A stretch of 64,000 nt of DNA from Augochlora pura (lineage: Eukaryota > Arthropoda > Insecta > Hymenoptera > Halictidae): contig NC_135782.1 of assembly GCF_028453695.1 (NCBI RefSeq), forward strand, positions 3,658,001-3,722,000, given 5' to 3'. Positions 48,531-58,620 of the stretch are shown here, piece by piece. The first letter of the stretch is position 1. Each line of letters begins with the position of its first letter. The position numbers were made by a program, and so were the translations under genes. The notes below the pieces were generated by a model. That model ran no database searches. It had not been told where the DNA came from and worked only from the letters and a program-made list of their open reading frames with translations.

Positions 48531-50124
48531 AAAGCTATTTCCAAAAATCCCAAATCACCCTGAAGCTACATTAAAAATATCGACGATGAAATGCTAATAA
48601 AACGATGATTGTTATGGACGATCATAATATTGTACATCAATTTATTATAAATTATGAAATCGTTAACATAAATTTCCGCGGCGATTTCAAATCAGTATTA
48701 TTCCGACGAGCAAACAACACAGCGTTCCATTAGCTTCTTATTGTTTCATTCACACGGATATAATTGTATTTACATATGTCATTATTTATGCAAGCGATTT
48801 GCATTTACGTGGGGGCAATCGTGCTCGTCGATTCATTTATTTAAGAGGGTTACGTTTCCGTGCCGAATTACGTTACGCGTATTTAATTATTTATTTAAGA
48901 GGTTCATACTTATGTACAGAATTATTTTTTGGTATTTAATTATTTACACAAAAAGATCTACAATCATGCCAATGTACTCTTCATAAAATAAAACCACGGT
49001 TCGCCTAAACAATTATATACGCACATTGTATTGACGGAACAAGATTTACACACACGATCACGTTTACACAAATACCGCGAGCCATTAGAAATGTAAACGA
49101 CCGACTATAATATCCGCGGCCATAACCCGGCGCCGTTCGACGGAACGTTACACGAAATCGTATCAAAATTCTTTGGTTAATTTATCCGGCACTACTTTGG
49201 CCAGGGCAAACGCGTTTCCTATTGAAACGAGGATCCGCTGTTTCGTACGACAAACTGGATATTTCCAGGCAGCCTTAATTATTCCCGGTTTCCCCGGTAC
49301 ACCGTTGAAAAGCGTCGAGGCACCGGGGAGAGAGAGAGAGAGAGAGACGAACAACGCGCGGAGGGAACTGTTAATAAAATATTTCCCGGCCATGAAACGC
49401 CGTGTACCAAGTAATATTCAGCTTGTTTGCTTAGCGGCCGACGCCGCCGCAAGAGAGAGCGAGAGAGAGAGAGAGGGAGATTCGTTTCGTGGATCGCGCA
49501 ATGAGAATTTCAATATATTTCAATGGCGGGATTCTTCTTCGCGTCGATATATTCGTGCATTTTCTTCCGCGGGGTTTGCATGCATGTCGCACACGCAGCG
49601 CTATTCGTCCTGGCCCTACCACCACCACCACCCCGCCCTGTCTCTCTAATATCGGCGAGGATTTGCAGCCGTATCGTGTCACGTTTTTCAAGCGGCGCAC
49701 ATCTGCCCTCTCCTCGTATCCCCCCCCCCCCCCCCCTCGCGCGATATTATAATATTTGAATTGAACGTCGTCGTCGTCGTCGTCGTACCCCCTTCCTCTC
49801 TCTCTCTCCCTCCCTCTCCCTCTCTCTCTCCCCCCGTATAATAAGATCCGTCGTACCCTCCCGATTCGTTCGCGCTGATACTACCCAAACAGCGCCCGGC
49901 CCAGTGATCTTGCTCGATCGTTTTCCGATTCTATTTTGATATCGGCCCATGATATCTCCCGGCGAGGGGGGAACCGTAGATTGGACAGGTAGAGAAAGCC
50001 CCTCTTCGTGGAATAATTTTTGTTAACCGGTTTTCGTTGAATTTTTGCTCGAGGATCGGTGGTTTGATAAGGACGATTAAAGAGGTCTGTTTTACGGTAT
50101 GTGTTAGGTCTGAATTAGTCTTGA
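48531..50124. other. No gene seen; several simple repeats
   Basis: AT-rich to 49080, then CpG-rich. Simple sequence: (GA)n at 49329-49347 and about 49453-49478, a C17 run at 49720-49736, (GTC)n at about 49767-49786, and a CT/CCCT tract at about 49796-49835. The 158-codon frame at 49173-49649 crosses both (GA)n runs and has no ATG at its 5' end, so it is an artefact. Confidence 0.55.
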
Positions 50125-50340
50125 AATGGATGTCTTTAAGACGTTTTGTTTTACGTATGTGTTAGGTTATGAATTAGTCTTAAAATGGATGTCTTTAAGA
50201 CGTTTTGTTTTACGTATGTTTTAGGTCTGAATTAGTCCTACAGTGGACGTTTTTAAGACGTCCTATTTGAGACGTTAAAAGGACGTGAAAAGACGTCAGA
50301 TTTGGGACGTTTATAAGTCGTCTTCGAGACGTCTGTTTTT
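50125..50340 (+). repeat. Array of TCTTTAAGACGTTTTGTTTT units (copy III of the GACGT family)
   Basis: A unit of about 60 bp containing ATGGATGTCTTTAAGACGTT, TTGTTTTACGTATGT and TTAGGTCTGAATTAGTC repeats two to three times. Then come GACGTCC, GACGTTAAAAGGACGTG, AGACGTCAG and GAGACGTCTG. Motif and style match 16848 and 23215. Confidence 0.7.
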
Positions 50341-50788
50341 GCAATTATTTTTGCGGAAGAATGTGGTAAAAATTTATGTTTATTTTCAATGAATATAGAA
50401 AAATTGGCGTCACTGTTTCATTCTCAATTTCGTCCTTAATACACTGCCTTTTAAATTACGTAAATATTGCTATCCATTCGGTTTCTATGAACCTTTTTCC
50501 AAACCCTGGTAAAACCGTGAAATTTGTTTTTTTCGCCCGGCACTAAGAGGGTTAAATAATTAACTTATAGAAGGACCTAAATGTTGAAAAGATGCAAACA
50601 TAACCTCTTCGTGTAATAAAGAGTACTGCGAAGCCTCGGTATGGCGGTTTCTGTAAAGGAGAACTGAAATAGGGCAATGCGGAGGCCAAAAAAGTAGATC
50701 AGGTCCGTATGAAGTCGGACAAGGAAAATAGAATTCGACGTAACCAGGTCATTGGGTTGAAATACACTGACTGGCAGAAGTATGAAAT

Positions 50789-50826
<38 letters not shown>

Positions 50827-51121
50827 CAAAGGATGGGAATATAATCCTGCGTTGGTTCAGCAAACTTCTAGCAAAGGATTGCCGATAAAAATAGCACGAA
50901 CGATTTTGATTATAGTAACAATTCATATTATATTACTCATTCTATATTTATTAATGGCAAGGTACGAAACTGTACTCAATTATCTCTATAAAGACAAATT
51001 GAATAAAAATAAAGAATCAAATATTATTTGAAAAAAAGAAATATATATATAGTAAAAATTTCGAAATAATAAACAAATCTTTTAAATTTTTATGTAGAGA
51101 TAAATATTTCCTATAATATTA
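50341..51121. other. No gene seen
   Basis: AT-rich with a solo TTAACCCTCTTAGTGCC end (minus, at about 50552). A non-repetitive stretch covers 50600-50790 and (CT)n lies at 50793-50820. AT-rich sequence follows to the element cluster. Confidence 0.5.
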
Positions 51122-51160
51122 TAGGTCGGCAAGTAAACAGCCGAATATTTCGCATAATCG
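51122..51160 (+). mobile_element. Possible mariner terminal repeat
   Basis: TAGGTCGGCAAGTAAACAGC resembles the TTAGGTTGGCAA(A/G)TAA type of terminus of irritans-group mariners that are common in bees. A TA precedes it. No transposase or opposite end is present, so it would be a fragment. Confidence 0.35.
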
Positions 51161-51225
51161 TGTAAGCATCCCCCGTTAATGGGGTGAGCAGAATGGGGTG
51201 CCGTAACTGCCCAGCTAAGTACTAC

Positions 51226-51349
51226 GGTGCCCCATAAGTTCTTTCCACGCCGCACCGTGTATAATCACGAGATTATACTCCATGATAACCCACCGTATAG
51301 ATATTCATTGTTTCCACCCGAAGGAAAAGGAAGAAACTTATGGGACACC
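51226..51349 (+). mobile_element. 124-bp inverted-repeat element (TA-flanked)
   Basis: Left end GGTGCCCCATAAGTTCTTTC and right end GAAGAAACTTATGGGACACC are inverted repeats with two or three mismatches over 21 bases. A TA lies one base outside each end. This fits a Tc1/mariner-derived MITE. A further hairpin (ATGGGGTGCCGTA with TACGGTGCCCCAT, 51193-51236) overlaps the left arm. The right end directly touches the TTAA of the next element. Confidence 0.6.
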
Positions 51350-51574
51350 TTAACACGTTCGCCGCCCACAATTAGATACTAAAATCCCCGCATAATTAAA
51401 GCAATCTAATTAATTAAAATAAAACTAAAAAGGTTCACATTTATCATAGGGAACGGACATTAGAACTCTTTCGCGTTCGAAAAATCATGGTCGAATTCAT
51501 TTTGCTCGAATATATATTGCGATAAAAATAAACGTTCAAAATTGCTCAGAAATTAGTTGTCACGCACGTGTTAA
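51350..51574 (+). mobile_element. TTAACACGTT MITE, copy 1
   Basis: It begins TTAACACGTTCGCCGCC and ends GTCACGCACGTGTTAA, with TTAA at both borders. The interior shares extended similarity with 56331-56558: blocks TTTATCATAGGG, AACTCTTTCGC and CAGAAATTAGT in the same order and spacing. It shares its right TTAA with the element that follows. Confidence 0.7.
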
Positions 51575-51808
51575 CCCTTTGCGCTCGAAGCCATCTCAAC
51601 TGTAAATGTGAAGCAATTTTCCTGACCCCTATGCAATAAAGCGTGTACTTTTCTGCGTCCGAAATTAATTCTTGCAACTCGTTGCGACAGTCTCTCACTG
51701 CTCGACAATTTTCTAAATCTAACTTTTATTGTTATAAAAATTATTTTCGAACGTAATGGAATAATTTTAGTGGTGCCTCAGAGTCACCATTCGAGTGCAA
51801 AGGGTTAA
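51571..51808 (+). mobile_element. 238-bp TTAACCCTTTGC MITE
   Basis: The ends TTAACCCTTTGCGCTCGAA and TTCGAGTGCAAAGGGTTAA are inverted repeats with a single mismatch. TTAA lies on both sides. This is the best-preserved member of the CCCTTTGC family in the window. It has no coding capacity. By its target site and CCC termini it is most likely mobilised by a piggyBac-type transposase. The transposase source is not in this window. Confidence 0.8.
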
Positions 51809-53286
51809 TAGAACGAGGATCGCGGAAAAGGTGCGGCAAGCGAAAGAGGCATCGCGGCGAGTCAGACAAGTAGAATAATCCGGCTATGGTCGGACGAGGG
51901 AAACAGGAGATAGTCTACCGGGCGTGCAGCAGCGCAGAGTAGAATAGGAATCGACTCTGTGTATCGAATCGGACAGGATGCGGCCCGATCTTAAAAGCCA
52001 TGAAATACGAGGAAAAAGGTGGGGTATGTCGGGTTACCAAGTGGACAAATACCTTCCGCGGCCAGACAAAGGCGGATAAGAAGTACCGCGGCGGCGCGAC
52101 TGTGTGCATATGGAAATTTTACGAGAGGATCGTGTGTTCACTGGCAAATATTGTAAAACTACTTGCGCGCAAAACCGGAAGCTCCTCGCTTCTTCGCGGC
52201 GCATCTTAACTTCCTTCCCCGCTTTGAGACCGGCGCGGAAAACCGGCGAAACCGGGTTTACCATTTTCGTAGCTATTCGGGCAAAAGTGTTACGAAAAAC
52301 AGACTCCGGCTACCGTAATCTCGGTTCTAGCGATTTCAATCTATTTCGAATTCGCCGGGAACCGCGCAACGCAACGTTTCTGCTCGTTGTAATTTTTGTC
52401 GATGTGATAGTTTAATGATAAATTATATCAAAAATAATTTAATTTCGAGATGATAAATTCAATTTTAAGTATGATAAAATAATAAAATAACAGATAAAAT
52501 AGTAGATGGAATAATAAATCAAATATTAAATCAGATAATATGTAAAATAAAAAATCAAATAATAAATCAAATAACAAGTACGGTAACAAAATAAAATAAA
52601 AAAATGAACAGAATAGTAGGAAATCCAGAAATTGCAGAACAACGTCAAAAATTGCCTACCCGAACAAAACTGAAATTCCATTTACCAAAGCGTTGGAGCA
52701 ACAAATAGCACGGGGCATGAAATTTCCTCGACTGTGAGGCCGGGGTAGTTTCGCCCGCTTTAATTTATTCCGTCTGCGAACGGGATAAAAAGAGGGGTCA
52801 CAAAGCAGACATCAAAACGGAAACGGACATTTATAATTTCTGCTTGTTCCGAAACATTCTAAAAAGTGGCATAAGCAACGGGAACGGCGTCTCCCCGAAT
52901 TTAATTAAATCCGCTCTAAAAAGGTATCACACGAACTGCACCAAACAAGTATCACAAGGAATTATTCGTCTCTGTTTGCCCGCGTCCTGACGTCGCCCCC
53001 AAACAATTCCTGTCGCTGTTTCGAGCGGCGCTGCGCGCGCCTCGCGAGAGATGCGGTTGGGAATGGAACAATAAAAGGGTGGAGGGTTGGTGAACAGAGA
53101 CGGCGAACGGTGGGAAAAGTGCGACGAAGACAGAGAAAAACGTGTCGATGATTTCGAGAGTGGTTGCAACCAAACGAAATTTTTATTCGTCTCGCGTTAC
53201 GACCACCTGTATTTCATTGTTACGGTTTAAAAAAGAGGAATTGTAGCATCGTGGATGAGAATAAAAATTGTTGTTGGGGTGGCTGA
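51809..53286. other. No gene seen
   Basis: A mixed, non-repetitive patch (51830-52410) includes CAGACAAGTAGAATAATCC at about 51868, a motif shared with 58420. AT-rich low-complexity sequence (AATAAATCAAAT-like) covers 52420-52620, and mixed sequence runs to 53230. Confidence 0.5.
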
Positions 53287-53840
53287 CTCGTTCACTGTCT
53301 AACTGACTGTTTAATAGACTGTTTAATAGACTGCCTAACCGAGTGTCTAATTGACCGTCTAATTGACTGTTTAATTGACTATTTAATGAACTGTCTAACT
53401 GACTGTTTAATTGACTATTTATTAATGAACTGTCTAACTGACTGTTTAATTGACTGTTTAACTGACTATTTAATGAATTGTCTAACTGACTGTTTAATTG
53501 ACTATTTAACTGACTGTTTAATTGACTATTTAACTGACTGTTTAATTGACTATTTAACCGACTGTTTAATTGACTATCTAACTGACTGTTTAATTGACTA
53601 TCTAACCGACTGTTTAATAAACTATCTAACCGAGTGTCTAACTGTCTGTCTAACTAACTATCTAGCTGACTGTCTAATTCACTGTTTAACTAACTATCTA
53701 GCTAACTAACTAACTATGTAATTCTCTAACTAACTCTATAACAGACCATTTAACTAAGTGAATAATTAAATAACTAACTAACAATCAAACTAGCCAACTA
53801 ACTAACTATCTAGTCAATAAACTAACTAGCTAACTAATAA
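53287..53840 (+). repeat. 12-bp / 24-bp minisatellite, over 500 bp
   Basis: Tandem GACTGTTTAATT and GACTATTTAACT units alternate, so a 24-bp higher-order unit appears in the middle, decaying to ACTAACTATCTAGCTA at the 3' edge. It keeps an open plus frame (53386-53709) reading as a CLTD/CLID/YLTD tetrapeptide. The cysteines are a product of the TGT in each unit. No sign of a real gene. Confidence 0.9.
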
Positions 53841-54595
53841 ATAAATTAACAAACTCGTAGAATCGATTACAGTAACCCCAAGAATTTATTGCAAAATAAT
53901 TGCAGAACCGTTCTTCATCCAGAAATCTTGCTAAGAAGCAAAGGCAACGCTATAGCGCCGGTTATTCGCCTAGAATCGACTAAGTGTCCGGACAACTTGA
54001 CTGGCAGCGTGTGTATCATATATTCAGCCGGATCCCCTAGCAGTCTAGCAGCGAGCGAGAGAGCGTTTCGCGCAGTTCGCTGCCGGCACAATAGCGAACG
54101 CGCAGTACTAGCAGCTGCCTACGAAATTTAATTCCGCCGCCGGCATTCTTACCCCGGGCCGAGGCCGCAGCATGATTTATAATGACATTGAACTGCTGCA
54201 ACAACGTATAGAGTGCACAGTTATGCGTGTTATGAGCTGCCCTCCTCCTCTCCACCCCCCTCCACGTGTGTCCCGGTGAAATATCGTCCTGCACGTGACG
54301 CACCGATCCTTTGCGAACACAGTCGCGAGAGCGCGCGAGCGTTCTTTCACCGTTTCGTCTGACGCTTTGCCAAGCGGAAGACTGTTAATAGAGCTTCTCT
54401 TTTATTGGTCCGGCAATTCAGTGATCGCGGATTTTGTTAATGGTCTCAGCAGATTCTTTTGTTTCATCAACGTGGTCAAAATAATTTAGTTATATCGTCT
54501 TGACTTTCAGCTTCAATTTAGTAAGAAATTTGCATCGATTAGTTTCGTTTTTATCGCCGTTCGAAGCTGGAAGGGACTCCCGCATAAAAAGGGAA
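53841..54595. other. No gene seen
   Basis: Mixed, fairly GC-balanced and non-repetitive sequence, with a GCGAGCGAGAGAGCG stretch near 54050. Nothing recognised. Confidence 0.5.
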
Positions 54596-54705
54596 AAGAG
54601 AAAAGAAATAAAAAGGAAAAAAGCTGACATCTTCTCCAAATGATCATAAAAAGGGAAAATAAAAATAAAAAGGAAAAAAGCTGACATCTTCTCTAAATTA
54701 TTATA
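54596..54705 (+). repeat. 57-bp tandem duplication
   Basis: AAAAAGGAAAAAAGCTGACA followed by TCTTCTC occurs twice at a spacing of 57 bases (AGCTGACAT at 54622 and 54679). One base differs (CCAAAT versus CTAAAT). Confidence 0.9.
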
Positions 54706-56330
54706 AAAAAATTATAACTCACAGAAATCTACAAATTCTTCCAAATTTCCAATGTTAATAAAACACAGCCTCTGTGACGAAATAATAAAAAACACATAAA
54801 TCTGTGAATCGATAATCGTTTGTTTAGGGCGCCCTTATTATACCAGCGAAAACACCTGTTCCCCGTATCCGCCAAATTTCCGCGGCGTTTTGCAAAGCGC
54901 GAAAGGGAGGCATTGTCCCGCCCATTAACGAGAAAAAGTGTTCCCCTTTCGTTCCGCTATCCCCGGAGCGTGGTATCCGGTCGCGCGAAAAGTATCGGCG
55001 CGGCCAATTATTTTTCGCGGCGGCCGGAATACGTGACAATACGTAACCGGGGAGCGGATCCTCCGCGGCTAATGGATCGGACTCCGTATTTCACGGCGAT
55101 AACGCGCATTGTATCGGCAACAATGCCGCGGAATGTATCCGCCGAACACGCGGATTTACTGATACGACGTCGTTATCAATCCGGAGGCGAAATCGCCGTG
55201 CGGAGCCGGGATAATTAAATTTCGCGGGAACAGCGGCGCGTCGACGGCTTCCACGCGAATGGAATCGTCGCGGCGACGACGGCGACGAAAAAATATGGCG
55301 CCGACTGTGGTCAGGACGTAACTATAGAACCGAAGATATATTTCAATAATTTTATAAATCAGGTGATTATAGTTTTACAGGACCTTTTTTACGAGAAAAG
55401 GTGTCCTGTAGTTTGATTTTAATATTTCCGAATTTTGTATTACATTTTTGGAATTTTAGAGATTTAATTCCGAGAAACCGAGCACTCGATCTCAAAATCG
55501 ATATTATTTGAAATATAATACAGTGTTAAATAATATATTTTTAATCAGGAAGAATTGTTTAACGAAAATTGTACCAATAAATTACGCGATTCTTTCACCG
55601 CTTTAAAAATTCGAGAATTTATATTTCCACGCATTTCTTCGCAAGTCTGATTTTAATTAAAAATAAAAAAAATTGTTACAAATTAAATATAATAAACCCC
55701 TATTTAAAACCTCGTTCTCGACGCGAATTTTCCCGACTTTAAACGACTCGCCCTCGAGCCATCGATTCGCTCGAATTCGAGATTCGAATCCGTGAATTCT
55801 GCGGGCCGGCCCGCGACATTTGCAAAAGTTCGAGAACAAGCCCGCGTGTAAAAAAAGAACTGTTCGATCGGCGAGCTCGGTTCGTGCGGCACATATGAAA
55901 TTTCTCCTGGGGTTGCCCCGGGGCTGTTACACGCGTTTACACGCGGCGCGGAGAGAAAGTCGCTCTCGCGGCGCGAAAAACAGAGACGGGGGAGAGGGCG
56001 AAGCAGAGACGCGTGCCTTTACGGCCAGATATACAAAGACGGCGGTGGGGGGATGCAGAGAAAACTGTAACCAGCCGGAATCGTGCACCGGGGAATTCGA
56101 CGGCGCTCGGTTGGTCGTTCCGCGGCGGGCCGCGGCGACGGTATGAGCGTCACGTGGCGGAAACACGGCGAGCACGTCGTTCACGCAGCGGCGTTCTCGC
56201 AATTTCATATCCGGTCGAAATGCTGGCTCTCTTCGCTTCCACCTCTCACTTTCTCTCTCTTTTCTCCCTTTCTTTCTCCCTCCCTTTCATTCCCTTTTCT
56301 TGCGATCCGTAGACCATGCTTTATATTTCG
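54706..56330. other. No gene seen
   Basis: CpG-rich patches cover 54820-55330 and 55720-56330, with an AT-rich valley between. Overlapping frames on both strands are unrecognised. Confidence 0.5.
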
Positions 56331-56558
56331 TTAACAAATTGAGCGCCGATAATCAGCCACTAAAACGACAATCAGCCACGTCGTTAAAGAAATTTAATTA
56401 ATCGAAGTCAAACTAGAAAGTTAATATTTATCATAGGGGATGGTATTGGAACTCTTTCGCAACCGAAACATTCTAGTCAAATTCAATTTATTCAAATGTA
56501 TTACAATAAAAATGAATTTTCAAAATTGGTCAGAAATTAGTGGCGCTCAACGTGTTAA
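56331..56558 (+). mobile_element. TTAACACGTTGAGCGCC MITE, copy 2
   Basis: The ends TTAACAAATTGAGCGCC and GGCGCTCAACGTGTTAA are inverted repeats with about two mismatches over 17 bases. TTAA borders both ends. The interior aligns with 51350-51574 along most of its length. An extra AATCAGCCAC duplicate lies near the left end. Confidence 0.8.
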
Positions 56559-57374
56559 TATTATATTTAATATTTTGTATTTTATACTTAATTATTAGGC
56601 TCTGTATTTACTTTCCTCCCTTCTCTTTTACGAACCTAAAGTTTAGATTTATAAAATTGTTAAAGAACTGTTGGTGCGAGAATTAATTTAATATTATAAT
56701 ATTACAGAAAATATTATTTTCTTGCAATATTAATAATATTGCAGAAAATGTAATTTTGCACATAAAATGGATAAAACTGTAAGAAAAATTATTTTAGATT
56801 TCTCAAATTGAAACGACTTCGGTAAAGGGTTAAGGACGTGTAAATGCATCACCCTTTGCTCCATAGCAGCGTGCTAGGGTACGTGGTTAGCGAAGATTAT
56901 TCGCGGGGACGTTTCGTCGCGGGCGTCGCGACGGCCGGCGTCGAAAGATATGGGAAACCCGCGTGGAAGACAATGTTCACGCGTCGGAGGACCGCGGCCG
57001 GATATCACCCCGTCGTATAAACGTCTCCGCGCGGAGACGCTTCGAAGACTGCAGTGCCATCGGTTATCGTCAAAACACCCATGAAAATACCGGGCTCCGG
57101 GGTTTACGGCCCGCAATAACTGAAGAGGCGAGCGCGTGAGACTGCTCTACGGAATTGAGAGGGCCGAAGAGAGAGAGCCGCCGTCCTTAAATTAGGGGAA
57201 CTGCGATATTAGTTTCTGCGTGCGAGAGGCCGGGTCGTCCCGACGTCGTTAAATTACCGGTCCAGGAAATCCGCGGGGATTTCACGGTATTTGTTAGGCG
57301 ATGCCTGCCGCGAATTGCCGGCGCCGCGGCGTCGCCTCGCAGCGCCGGATTCAGGGAATTGCGTTAGCGGTATT
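56559..57374. other. No gene seen; solo TTAACCC end
   Basis: AT-rich to 56830, ending in GGTAAAGGGTTAA, a solo right end of the TTAACCCTTT family (TTAA at 56830-56833). CpG-rich, non-repetitive sequence follows to 57370. Confidence 0.5.
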
Positions 57375-57475
57375 ATTTATATTTTCATTTCGCGTTTGTA
57401 TATTTTTATTTTGCGTTTGTATATTTTTATTTGGCGTTTCTATATTTTTATTTTGTATCTTTATATTTTTATACC
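57375..57475 (+). repeat. 22-bp minisatellite
   Basis: The unit GCGTTTGTATATTTTTATTT plus TG occurs four to five times with minor changes. The repeat keeps several frames open because it lacks stops; no gene implied. Confidence 0.85.
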
Positions 57476-58129
57476 GTGTTTCTGCAATTTCAACAGTACT
57501 ATTTTATATTAACATCAAAAATAAATATTTCAAACTCTAAATTATCTGAAAAACATCAATCTAGCCAACAATAATATAATCGCCAATTTTCATGTAACAT
57601 AATCGACGATAACCTTGCACTACCATAAGCGTCGTTCCATAATAGGTACTTTTACCGTACAGATCGCGGCGCGAAGCCATTTGCGTCTGGTTCGGTTCAA
57701 TTCCTCGGATAATTACCGAATAAACAGGGGAACACCGGAGCGCGCGCGCACACCGTGTGCATGCTCTGCCGAGTTTCCCAGCGAAATAAGTCCGCGGTAC
57801 GTGTACAGTATTTAATTAAGTCCCTCGGAATGGATAAGGACGCGGGGGCGTACGAAAAGTCCTACGGCACGCGTGTGTGGTTAGGTTTATGAGACAGGTT
57901 ACGGATGGCTCGTAAATTCAATCTAGCAAGTTTAATAAACAGAAATAATTGTAATGCATCTGTTGCGCGGGACTTACTCCGCTCGTTTGTTTTACCTGGA
58001 TCCTTGTGAAAAACGATTCAATTTAATCATGAAAAATCGGGCCCTTTGCGTCGCATAATTGGCTCGAAAATACGTTGTATTTAATTGTAAAATTAACGTC
58101 GAGGTACTGCTATTAAATTAATCGATTTG
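57476..58129. other. No gene seen
   Basis: Mixed sequence. GGTTCAATTCC at about 57694 matches a tRNA B box but does not sit in a tRNA fold. The non-repetitive stretch 57780-57960 is unassigned. Confidence 0.5.
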
Positions 58130-58290
58130 GATTAGTTTATTTAGGTTAATAAATTTGGATCGATAGATTTAGGCTAGTATATTTAGGTTAATAAATTTGG
58201 ATGAATAAATTTAAGTTAATAAATGCGGACGAATAAATTCGAATTAATAAATTTGGATTAATAGATTTAAATTAACAAACTTAAATTAAC
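58130..58290 (+). repeat. 14-bp / 28-bp AT minisatellite
   Basis: Variants of TTAGGTTAATAAATTTGGAT alternate with GAATAAATTTAAG. AAATTTGGAT-type blocks fall at 58151, 58193, 58221 and 58249, all multiples of 14 apart. Confidence 0.8.
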
Positions 58291-58389
58291 ATAAATGCAA
58301 TGAAATAGTGCTGGATTTGAGTCAAGGCTTCGTTGCATGACAACGCGATTATGTACGATCAAACAATTGAAACGGAGATTTGACTCACG

Positions 58390-58620
58390 TCATCCGGCAA
58401 GTAGACTAATCCTGTATTTGATCAGACAAGTAGAATACAGCAGAACGTCGGCACGCGAGTAGATTGTATCTGTATGCGGAATGATAATTGGGTCTATCGC
58501 GCATTCTGTCAAACTAGTACACCGAGTCTGTACATCTCCAGGCAAGTAGAATAGGCACATACATTGTCCGACGCGTATGGAGACACCTAATATGAGCAGG
58601 AAGACGTCAAAATGCTCCAT
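58390..58620 (-). CDS. Candidate secreted cysteine-rich peptide, CLIP-like spacing, 76 aa
   Basis: An ATG-to-TGA frame on the minus strand. Residues 1-19 (MEHFDVFLLILGVSIRVGQ) look like a leader with a hydrophobic core. Cysteines fall at 20, 22, 34, 40 and 65, so C-x11-C-x5-C-x24-C (22, 34, 40, 65). The C-x5-C pair preceded by a G-containing loop (LPGDVQTRCTSLTEC) recalls arthropod CLIP domains, which sit at the N-terminus of immune and developmental serine proteases. However, the adjacent Cys-Cys that closes a CLIP domain is missing before the stop. A good donor-like GTGAGTC lies just after the stop, out of use in this frame. It may be a degenerate exon, an orphan peptide, or chance. Confidence 0.22.
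   Translation of the reverse strand: MEHFDVFLLILGVSIRVGQCMCLFYLPGDVQTRCTSLTECAIDPIIIPHTDTIYSRADVLLYSTCLIKYRISLLAG

Noticed and set aside
49173..49649. 158-codon plus frame
   Set aside because: It starts at a TTG and passes through two (GA)n arrays that give RERERE runs. No support.
53386..53709. 107-codon frame with regular cysteines (CLTD/CLID repeats), reminiscent of a cysteine-rich repeat protein
   Set aside because: Twelve-base minisatellite. The cysteine comes from one TGT per unit, and edges decay smoothly with no start, leader or splice sites.
55780..55795. GATTCGAATCC, another tRNA-like T-loop
   Set aside because: No supporting stems. The surrounding GATTCG/TCGAATTCG words are local palindromes.
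57690..57704. GGTTCAATTCC, a match to a tRNA B box
   Set aside because: The flanking bases do not pair as a T-stem and no A box or acceptor stem occurs at the proper distance.
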